The notes under the pieces were generated by a model. That model was not told the DNA's origin. It ran no database searches and worked only from the letters and a program-made list of their open reading frames with translations. Shown here piece by piece: positions 47,501-54,586 of a stretch of 64,000 nucleotides of DNA (within the stretch, counting starts at the first letter, position 1; every line of letters begins with the position of its first letter). This stretch comes from Actinomycetota bacterium (lineage in GTDB: Bacteria > Actinomycetota > Actinomycetes > JACCUZ01): assembly GCA_030841035.1 (NCBI GenBank), contig JAVEDI010000083.1, positions 1 to 64,000 of the forward strand. The letters run 5' to 3'. The translations under genes and the position numbers were made by a program.

Positions 47501-48815
47501 CGCCGAACAGGTCGTCCGCACCCGGGTCGGCCTCGACCACGTCGTTGCCCAGCTCGCCGCGCAGCACGTCGTTGCCGGCCCCGCCGTTGAGCCGGTCCGC
47601 TCCCGCACCACCGAGGATCGTGTTGGGCCCCGTACCGCCGGTGAGCACGTCAGCGGCTGTCCCGCCGGTGAGGTTCTCGAGGCTCCTCAGCGTGTCCAGC
47701 TCGCCGGCCTCGCCACCGGATGCCAGGCCGAGGTCGGCTGCCACCGGCGCGGTGCGCCGGGAGAAGTCGGCGGTGTCGATGCCGCCCGCACCGTCGAGGA
47801 CGTCGTTGCCGGGCCCGCCGTCGATGGCGTTGCTGACACCGCTCCCGGTCAGGCTGTCCGCGCCCGGGCCCCCGAGCAGGTCCTCGACGTCGACGAGGAC
47901 GTTGTCGCCCTCCCCCGCCCCGCCGTCGTTGGCCACCCCGTCGATGGTCACGACGACGGCCGCGACAGCGGCCGTGAAGTCGGCGACGTCACGAGCGCCC
48001 GGACCGCCACCGATGTTGTCCGCGCCGGTGCCGCCGGCCAGGGCGTCGTTGCCCTCGCCACCGCGCAGTACGTCGGCGTCCGCGCCGCCGTCGAGCCGGT
48101 CGTCGCCGCTGGACCCGGTGAGCGTGTCGGCGCCCGGCCCGCCGGTGAGGATGTCCGCACCGTCGCAGCTGGCGGCGCAGCTGCCCTCGCCGCCGGACCA
48201 GAGCTGGTCGTCGCCCGGCCCGCCGTCGACGACGTCCGCGCCGGCGACCACACCGGCGAGCAGGTTGCTGCCGCCGTAGAGCCGGTCATCGCCGCCACGC
48301 CCGAGCAGGGTGTCGGCGCCCCCGTTGTCGACGTCGATCGCGTCGGCGCCGTCACCTCCGTGCAGCTCGTCGGCGCCGGCCCCGCCGGTCAGCGCGTCGT
48401 TGCCCGGGCCACCGAACGCCTGCATCGGCAGGCCCGTGTCGTTCGTGACCGAGTCGTGGCCGTCGCCGAGCTCGACGACCAGCCGGAAGCCGCTGCAGTC
48501 CGCGCCACCGACACCGACCGGACACAGGTTGTCCGCGCCGGCCACTGGCTGGCCACCGTCGGTGATGACCAGCTGGCCGGTGCCGTCGAGCGAGATCGAC
48601 AGGGTGTTGGTCTCGCCGGGGGCCGCGGTGAACGTCACCACACCGGCAGAGGGAACCGTCACGTCCGCCGCAGCGGAGGGGGCGAGGCCCACCCCGCCGG
48701 TGGCAAGCAGCACCGTCGTCGCCAGGGCCACCTGGTACCCGCGACGTCGCGCCTTCCGGATCCGCCCGTTCATCCGCCAGCCCCCCGGCTCGTCATCGTT
48801 GGCACGTGCCCTCAT
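44547..48815 (-). CDS. Giant secreted RTX calcium-binding protein (about 1422 aa)
   Basis: After a basic n-region and a signal peptide (VALATTVLLATGGVGLAPSAAA), the protein is almost entirely RTX nonapeptides of the GGxGxDxLxGG type. These are arranged as alternating modules. Eleven times a ~40-residue spacer of the form (V/I)xYxARTxxVxVxLDGxxxDGxxGExDxVxxDVExxxGG separates blocks of nonapeptides. RTX repeats bind calcium in beta-rolls and fold outside the cell. No adhesin or enzyme domain is visible, so a matrix or scaffold role is likely. ATG 48815 overlaps the oxidase stop by 4 bases; ATG 48773 is an alternative. No type I secretion genes are nearby. Confidence 0.88.
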   Translation of the reverse strand: MRARANDDEPGGWRMNGRIRKARRRGYQVALATTVLLATGGVGLAPSAAADVTVPSAGVVTFTAAPGETNTLSISLDGTGQLVITDGGQPVAGADNLCPVGVGGADCSGFRLVVELGDGHDSVTNDTGLPMQAFGGPGNDALTGGAGADELHGGDGADAIDVDNGGADTLLGRGGDDRLYGGSNLLAGVVAGADVVDGGPGDDQLWSGGEGSCAASCDGADILTGGPGADTLTGSSGDDRLDGGADADVLRGGEGNDALAGGTGADNIGGGPGARDVADFTAAVAAVVVTIDGVANDGGAGEGDNVLVDVEDLLGGPGADSLTGSGVSNAIDGGPGNDVLDGAGGIDTADFSRRTAPVAADLGLASGGEAGELDTLRSLENLTGGTAADVLTGGTGPNTILGGAGADRLNGGAGNDVLRGELGNDVVEADPGADDLFGGLGTDTVDYSARTADVILRLDGQPNDGSGSEDSGATDDVAADFEILHGGLGADEIIGGAGDEQLFGNGGNDLLIGGNGADIFNGGAGVDTVSYQDRATGVTVDLAQPGADGASGEGDDVRADIEAVFGGWGDDLLLGDARANVFDGEAGVDTIDGRGGDDVEQGGDGDDIFRQGAASNGADQLVGGYGRDTVDFGQRTSNVTVTLDGVAGDGEAGEGDQVLAEVVQGGSGDDTLVGGTAAETLLGGAGNDRLRGGAGNDSLEGQAGDDELLAEATPDGADVYDGGGGRDTISYAARSAGVAILLNGFADDGAPGEGDRVAGGFEVVVGGAGADRIEAGDLPDTLYGGAGNDVLLGNGADDVLVGGAGNDTEYGGGGDDAFDQGVAADGADQLVGEAGRDVVTYAGRTQPVQVSADGGGDDGQGGEGDSVDASVEDLLGGLGDDALSGNASANRLDGGEGNDQLRGLGGQDTLLGRTGDDVLDGGDGADHEDAGPGADTFAQGSSANGGDTLLGGDGGDHVDYGARTAPVAVSLDGQGGDGATGEGDNVGADVENATGGSAGDELAGNERANLLSGGAGDDQVAGGLGSDTLLGGSGADALDGGDGADVEDGGDGDDVLLQGRTADPGDVLIGGAGVDHSTYAARVGSVVVTLDGNADDGAPGEADNVGADIENLTGGSAADRLTGSGVPNRLNGGPGDDMLAGLGGDDVLIGTGGDDGLHGGDGADDLDGGGGTDALHGGSGDDLLRQAAVRDGADLLVGDQGHDTVSYAARTQGVTVRIDDRAGDGVPGEGDDVRTSVERVIGGSGGDKLFGSTNGDVLDGLAGNDTIDGGRGNDRLDGGAGNDTFLEGRTANGSDRLTGGGGHDRVSYEARRTAVRVQLDGSANDGARGERDFVAPDVEDVTGGAGHDRLIGSAAHNQLVGGSGNDVISGMGGRDRLLGGRGNDRLDGGAGSDRVDGAAGTDTAVRSSGRDVIVRCEQRVGS

Positions 48816-51800
48816 CGCCCGGTCACTCGGTTGGAGCGGACCGACCACTTGCTCACACCGGCCGCGTTGTAGGCGCGGACCTGGAACCGGTAGGTCCCGA
48901 CCTTCGGCAGTCGCATCTCCAGCGACCTGGCAGTGGGCTTGAGCCGCGACGAGAGCGTCTTGGACAGCACCCGGCCGTTCTTGTCGACCCGCAGCGCGAT
49001 CACCTGGTAGCCCGTGATCGCCGTACCGCCGGTGGACGCGGGCGTCCGCCACTTCGCCCTGGCGGTGACCGGCCGGTGGGCCTTCCCCTTGACCGCCGAC
49101 GAGATCCGCGGCGCCGAGGGAGCCCTGCGCTGGTCACCTGCCGTGCTCGGCGGCGAGCCGACCACGCCTCCCGGTGTTCCGGACCCGCCGGGCAGGACGG
49201 GGGCGGTGCCGGTCGCCGGAGCCCCGGCCGGCCCGAGCGGACCGCCGGTCCGCAATGCCACCCGGACGGCGCTCGATTCCCCGGCCGTCACCGCTACCGG
49301 GTCGGGTGCGACCGAGACGGTGTAGCCCTCCGGCGCCGCGACCGTGAGCCCGTAGCTACCGGCCCGCAGCCGCAGGTGGGCCTGACCAGCCGCGCCGCTG
49401 GCGGCGGTCGAGACGTCGCGTCCGTCCGCGGTCGCGGTGATCGCTACGCCGGCCACCGAGGGCTCGCCCTCGTCATGGCTGCCGTCACCGTCCTGGTCCT
49501 CGAAGACGTCGGCACGCACCGAGCCGAGACCCAGCGGCAGCAGCGGGTGGCCACCGGCCCGCGGGTCGTCGACCGCCGGCAGCCGCGTCGGGCTCAGCTC
49601 GCCCGCGGCGCCCGGCCGCGGGTAGACCCGCATGAGACCCCACAGGCCGCCCGAACGGTGGAAGGCGCCGTTGACACAGCCGTACATGTAGTCGCCCGGT
49701 GCGCCCGCCAGACCCATCTCGGCGTTGATGGCAGTGCCGGGGTTGATGCCCGAGATGGTTCCGACGGTACGGCCACCAGGGTCGTTCGGCTGCGGCTTGA
49801 AGCCGTGGCCGTCGAGGGAGAAGACGTGCTGGCGTGGCTTGTCGGCACCCATCAGGATCCGGTAACGGATGTCGTCGCCCTCGTAGGCCCGGAACAGCGG
49901 GGTCTCCGGGTCGCCGTGGGCGTGCGAGTCGTAGACCGACGCCATCGCGGCGGCGTCCGGCGTCCGGCGGGCGACCGGCTCGAAGCCCAGGCGGTGCCGG
50001 AACGGCGCGTTGCGGTAGCTCAGCGCCTTCTCGCCGGTGTCCTCGTACTCGCCACCAACCGGCTCCGCCGCTGCCCCAGGGTCGATGACCCCGAGGTCCG
50101 GGTCCTGGATGATGGCACCCGCCGCGTCGCGCAGGTTCAGGCCGTCCTGGAAGAACACGACGTTCTCCCGGAAGGCGCCCTTGCCGGGGACGTGGACGTC
50201 GGCCGCGGCACCAGAGGCGAGCGGCGCGCCCGTGACCTGGTCGGTCCAGGTGGCGCCCCTCGGCTCCACCACCAGGCCGGCGAACAGGCCGTGGTGGCGG
50301 TGACCGCGCACGTCGCCGAAGTCGGTCAGGTTGGCCCCGCCGATCTCGCCGGGGGTGACGTCGTCTGCGTACCAGCGATACGTCGTCGTGTCGCCGGGCC
50401 CGACGGTGGAGTCGGCGTTGAAGCCGACCGCCGCGCCGTCGGAGCCGCGCACGTCGTAGCGCAGCATGCCGGGATGCATGGACACCCGCAGACCCATCGG
50501 CCGCGGCGTGAGGGGCTCCGCGGCATAGGTGGCGTCACCGTCGGCCGCGCCGGTGTGCTCGAGCAGCGCGGTCGTCAGCTTGTTGGTGAGCCTGACCTCG
50601 ATGCAGTCACCCTCGTGGGCGCGCAGCACCATCGGCTGCGGGTTCTTGCCCGCCCGGATCTCCGCCTCGTCCGAGGCCAACGCGTAGACCAGCCCGTAGG
50701 GGTCGTGGTCACCGGCCTTGTTGTAGGTGATCTTCGCCTGCATGGCGACGACGTCGAAGGCCCGGACCGGGGCGTCGGGCTTGCAGGGCTGACCGGGGTC
50801 GGTGGCGGGTCGCGGTGCCAGTGCGGTCGGCGACTGGACCGGGACGCTGCCCGCCGCGGTCGGGACGTTGTCCGGCAGCGGCCTGAGCCCTGGGATGGTC
50901 CCGCCGTTGACGCGCAGGATGCCCCACGCACCGCGGACCATGTCGTCCATCGTCGAGCCGCTGTAGAGGTAGTCGCCGCGGCAGTCCTCGCCCGGCGCGC
51001 AGCTCATCCGCGGCACCTCGAAGTTGAAGGCCTCCGAGACACCGACAGGGACCGCGTCCACCATCGGCGAGTCCGGGTCGTCCGGCTCCTTGCGCCACTT
51101 CTGGTTGTGGATCAGCACCTGGTGCTGTTCCTCCTGCGAGCCCTGGATGAGACGGATCCGCACGTTGTCGCCGGCGTACGTCTGCAGCACAGGGGTGTCC
51201 GGGTCGCCGAACACCGTCGAGGAGAAGGCGTACGCCGGGTCCACCCGCTGGCCGTTCTTGGTCTGCCGGTACTGCAGCGGCGCGTTGCGGTAGTTCATCG
51301 CGACGGTGCCGGGGTGCGCGAGGGGGAACTCCTCAGGTGCCAGCGGCGGGTGTACGACGTCCGCCGGGTTGCGCGGGTTGCCACCCTGGCGGGTCAGCGA
51401 CACGAAGTCGGCGATCGCGAGGCCGAAGTCGCGGTAGTCGTCGTCGGCACCGGGGCCGATCGCATCGACCATCGCCCCGACCGCGGAGCCTTCGCACGCC
51501 GAGGCGCAGACCGGCTCGCCGCGACCAGCGGTGTTCACCGGCTGGAGGTAGGCGCCGGTGCGCGGGTTGCGGAAGTCGAAGCCGGCGGGGGTGACGACGA
51601 GGGCGCCGTACATCCCGCGGTTCTGGTCCATCGCGGCGAAGTGGTGGTCGTGAGTGAACACCGTGCGCAGCTCGTAGTCGGCGAACCAGCGTTCGTGGAT
51701 CGTCTGGCCCGGGGCCAGCCCGGACGAGTTCGCCGACGGGTTGATCGGACCGGGGTCCGGGATGCGGCAGTCGGTGGCCGAGACACAGCTCTTGGTGCCA

Positions 51801-54373
51801 GCTGCGATCGCCGCGTTGTGGTCGGCCTGCTCGCGCGAGAAGGCGGCCTGCTGGTAGTTCCAGCCGTTGGACGAGCCATCGGAGGCGAGCACGTCGAACT
51901 TCACGAGGTGGATGTGCTGGCCGAACATGTTGGTCTGGGTCCGCTTCACGTAGGCGTCGTCGCCGAACCAGTTGGGCACCCGGTTGGTCAGCTGCCAGTT
52001 GACGCAGTCGCCGGCGTTGACCCGTGCGAACAACGGCTCCGGCTTCTTGCGCCCGGCGAGGATCGCCTCGACGTCCGCGTCCAGCACCAGGATGCGGCCC
52101 TGGGTGTCGTGGTCGCCCTGCTTGTTGTAGACGACGTCGGTCTGGATGACCGAGACCTTGTACGTCACCTCCCGGCTGCCGGTGGGACACGGGTCGCGGA
52201 ACGGTGCCCCGGGCTTGGATCGGCCACCGGAGAGGCTGTCCATGACCTTGCGCTCGAGCTGCACCGCGGCATCGGTGTCGGCGAGAGCACTGCCTGCGAC
52301 GTACCGCGTGGCAGGTACGCCGCCGTCGGTGATGCCGAGGGGCGGCTGCGGCGCGCGGTAGCCCACCTTGCCCGGGATGAAGCGCGGGTAGCCCGGGTTG
52401 TCGGCGGTGGGCGCTGGCGGCGCGTCCACGTCGGCCAGCGGGCGGATCGCCGAGACCTTGATGCCGTCCGGTGTCTGACCGGTGCCGTCCTCGAGCACGT
52501 CGTGCGTGCGCAGCAGCGCCCAGAAGCCGTCGGCGAAGTGCGGGTAGAGATGGCAGTGGAAGATCGAGTCTCCGACCGTGCCGACACTGCTGCCCGAGCC
52601 CCACAACAGGTCGGCCGTGAACATCTCGGTCGGCCCGAAGGTCTGCGAGTCGATCGTCTGCGACTCGGCCGGGTTGCTGGTGGTCGGCTTGGTCGGCGTC
52701 GGGCCGGCCTTGCCGTAGTCCTTGTCCTCGGCCAACCACTGATGGGCGTGCATGTGGAAGACGTGCGTCTCGGAGACGCCGGCGAGACCGTAGCGGATCT
52801 TCACCGGGTCGCCCTTGTAGGTGTGGGTGACGTTGCCGGTGAAGCAGGAGTCGGCGTCGAAGCCGGCCGTGCCCAGCCCGCAGTCCTCGGCGCTGGCCGG
52901 TGTGCGGGGCTTCCAGGGTCCCTGGCCGCTGGCCAGCTTGACGAGCGCGGGATCGCCGTACGCCCACGACGACAGAGACGTCTCCTCGCCTATGCAGTCG
53001 ACACAACGCTCGGCGTCACGCACCGACTGCGGCTCGCTGCCGTAGTTGAACGAGAAGGCCGCCGTCACGGGGATCTCGTCCTGCGCGAGCTGGGTGGTCT
53101 CGCGGAAGGTCCGCCCGGTGGGCGGGTTGATCACCGCGTCGAGGTAGAGCTCGCCGCTCTGCTGGTTGGTCTCGGTGTAGAGAGCCTTGCCGGTGCGCGG
53201 GTCGGTCCAGGTCGACCCCGCGGGCTCGACCACGAACGCGCCGTAGAGGCCGTGCGAGAGGCTGCCGCCGTCGTTGTCGGTTCCGGCCGGCGTCGCGGTG
53301 TCGTGGAAGAAGTAGCTGCCTTCCTGCGGCGCGAGCCAGTAGTGCGTGCGTGACTGGCCACGCGCCAGCGTCGTGTCGTCGTTGTAGCCGGCGTGCGAAC
53401 CGCCCGAGCTCTGCACATCGAAGGGCACGCCGCGGACCGAGATGGATGCGCGGGGGTTGGCCGGCATCCCGACCGCCTGGGTGGCCGCCAGCTCGTTGGT
53501 GAGGGTGACCTTGACGCACTCGCCCTCGTTCGCGCGGATCACCAACGGCCTCGGACGCAGCCGCCGGTTGTCCGCCGTGGTGTTCAGCGGCTTGTCCCAG
53601 TCGAGGATCGCCCGCTTGTCGCTCTGCAGGGCGTACACCATGCCGTTGGGGTTGAACTGGCCCCAGCGGTTGTAGGGGATGCGGACGTTCACCGCGGCTA
53701 TGTCGTAGCTGCGCACGGCCGTGGTGGCGTTGCACGCCGCCACTTGCTTCGCCGTCGTTGTGCTTGCGGCAGTCGCTGTGCCCTGCAGCGGCAGGATCGA
53801 CATGAGCACGGCGGACGCCAGGGTCCCCGCGAGTGCGCCGCGGCGCACTCGACGCGAGCCGGTGGCCGCGCGGATGGTCTCCAGGGCGGGCGTGAGACCG
53901 CGCAGCGCCAGCAGCAGCGGCAACGCGACGGCAAGCGCGACGCTGGCGTTGAGGGCACCGAGCTGGGTGAAGGTCAGGTGAGTGGCTGACGCGTGCGCAT
54001 GCGCCTGCCCGACCGGACCGGCCGTCGGGAACAGCAGCTGGTGGATGGCGCCGCCGGGCACCATGACCGCGGCGTACAGCACGGCGCCGCCGAGCGAGGC
54101 CGCGAAGGCCTCCGCCACAGCTCCGACCCGGGCCCGGACCGCCGCGCGGCCGGCGAGCTCCGACGCCACGGCGAGCACGAGCACCGCGACCGGCACGGCG
54201 AGCGTGCTGTCGCGCAGCCAGTGAGCGAGCGGGTCCATCGTCCCGGCGTGCTGGCCGTGCGCGCGCTGCAGCGCTGCTCCGACGGCGTAGGCCAGGACGA
54301 CGCCGGGCAGCACGGCTGCCCGTAGGTGGTCCCCCATGCGTCCCGACTGAACCCGTGCACTGGTGCTGGTCAT
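48812..54373 (-). CDS. Giant membrane-anchored triplicated cupredoxin/multicopper oxidase (about 1853 aa)
   Basis: Residues 15-200 form a membrane domain of four to five spans with HWLRDSTLAVPV. Three related cupredoxin units follow, each opening with a YNxxGxxxxxGxxxAL stretch (about residues 219, 735 and 1202). Copper-type motifs include HVFHMHAHQW (~537), IFHCHLYPHF (~604), FGQHIHL (~817), FTHDHHF (~906), EEQHQVLIHNQKW (~1081) and GHRHHGLFAG (~1357). The last T1-like site is degenerate (CVNGAFHRSGGLWGLM). An SdrD/Cna-B-like domain with EDQDGDGSHDEGEP (~1618-1710) and a Fn3-like tail (~1753-1850) end the protein. The size and multi-unit layout recall MnxG-like giant oxidases, but the substrate is not known. 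Confidence 0.85.
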   Translation of the reverse strand: MTSTSARVQSGRMGDHLRAAVLPGVVLAYAVGAALQRAHGQHAGTMDPLAHWLRDSTLAVPVAVLVLAVASELAGRAAVRARVGAVAEAFAASLGGAVLYAAVMVPGGAIHQLLFPTAGPVGQAHAHASATHLTFTQLGALNASVALAVALPLLLALRGLTPALETIRAATGSRRVRRGALAGTLASAVLMSILPLQGTATAASTTTAKQVAACNATTAVRSYDIAAVNVRIPYNRWGQFNPNGMVYALQSDKRAILDWDKPLNTTADNRRLRPRPLVIRANEGECVKVTLTNELAATQAVGMPANPRASISVRGVPFDVQSSGGSHAGYNDDTTLARGQSRTHYWLAPQEGSYFFHDTATPAGTDNDGGSLSHGLYGAFVVEPAGSTWTDPRTGKALYTETNQQSGELYLDAVINPPTGRTFRETTQLAQDEIPVTAAFSFNYGSEPQSVRDAERCVDCIGEETSLSSWAYGDPALVKLASGQGPWKPRTPASAEDCGLGTAGFDADSCFTGNVTHTYKGDPVKIRYGLAGVSETHVFHMHAHQWLAEDKDYGKAGPTPTKPTTSNPAESQTIDSQTFGPTEMFTADLLWGSGSSVGTVGDSIFHCHLYPHFADGFWALLRTHDVLEDGTGQTPDGIKVSAIRPLADVDAPPAPTADNPGYPRFIPGKVGYRAPQPPLGITDGGVPATRYVAGSALADTDAAVQLERKVMDSLSGGRSKPGAPFRDPCPTGSREVTYKVSVIQTDVVYNKQGDHDTQGRILVLDADVEAILAGRKKPEPLFARVNAGDCVNWQLTNRVPNWFGDDAYVKRTQTNMFGQHIHLVKFDVLASDGSSNGWNYQQAAFSREQADHNAAIAAGTKSCVSATDCRIPDPGPINPSANSSGLAPGQTIHERWFADYELRTVFTHDHHFAAMDQNRGMYGALVVTPAGFDFRNPRTGAYLQPVNTAGRGEPVCASACEGSAVGAMVDAIGPGADDDYRDFGLAIADFVSLTRQGGNPRNPADVVHPPLAPEEFPLAHPGTVAMNYRNAPLQYRQTKNGQRVDPAYAFSSTVFGDPDTPVLQTYAGDNVRIRLIQGSQEEQHQVLIHNQKWRKEPDDPDSPMVDAVPVGVSEAFNFEVPRMSCAPGEDCRGDYLYSGSTMDDMVRGAWGILRVNGGTIPGLRPLPDNVPTAAGSVPVQSPTALAPRPATDPGQPCKPDAPVRAFDVVAMQAKITYNKAGDHDPYGLVYALASDEAEIRAGKNPQPMVLRAHEGDCIEVRLTNKLTTALLEHTGAADGDATYAAEPLTPRPMGLRVSMHPGMLRYDVRGSDGAAVGFNADSTVGPGDTTTYRWYADDVTPGEIGGANLTDFGDVRGHRHHGLFAGLVVEPRGATWTDQVTGAPLASGAAADVHVPGKGAFRENVVFFQDGLNLRDAAGAIIQDPDLGVIDPGAAAEPVGGEYEDTGEKALSYRNAPFRHRLGFEPVARRTPDAAAMASVYDSHAHGDPETPLFRAYEGDDIRYRILMGADKPRQHVFSLDGHGFKPQPNDPGGRTVGTISGINPGTAINAEMGLAGAPGDYMYGCVNGAFHRSGGLWGLMRVYPRPGAAGELSPTRLPAVDDPRAGGHPLLPLGLGSVRADVFEDQDGDGSHDEGEPSVAGVAITATADGRDVSTAASGAAGQAHLRLRAGSYGLTVAAPEGYTVSVAPDPVAVTAGESSAVRVALRTGGPLGPAGAPATGTAPVLPGGSGTPGGVVGSPPSTAGDQRRAPSAPRISSAVKGKAHRPVTARAKWRTPASTGGTAITGYQVIALRVDKNGRVLSKTLSSRLKPTARSLEMRLPKVGTYRFQVRAYNAAGVSKWSVRSNRVTGR

Positions 54374-54550
54374 GATGATTTGCCTCGACCCCATGTCGCT
54401 GGTGGCTTGCGCCACTGCTGTTCGTTGGTTGCCCCGCGGCCGTCCGGCCGGTGGCAACGCTTGGGTCGCGCCCCCCACGGACGCGTCACTGCTCTCTCGT
54501 TCTGCCGCCGGCGGTGCCCGCCGCGCCGCTCATCGCGACTCGGCGTGACA

Positions 54551-54568
54551 CCAGCCCCCCCGGGCTGG
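54551..54568 (-). terminator. Hairpin after the fibronectin-III gene
   Basis: CCAGCCC-CCCC-GGGCTGG is a perfect 7-bp stem within the 213-bp gap between the Fn3 protein and the giant oxidase. It may lower read-through into the oxidase operon. The rest of the gap shows no gene. Confidence 0.45.
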
Positions 54569-54586
54569 CCGGCGCGGCGCCGTCGC

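Noticed and set aside
48806..53353. A 1515-codon open frame on the plus strand opposite the giant oxidase
   Set aside because: It has no start signal or domain, its sequence is Arg/Val/Gly-rich antisense noise, and the opposite strand encodes clear copper-oxidase motifs. Long antisense frames are expected at this GC content.
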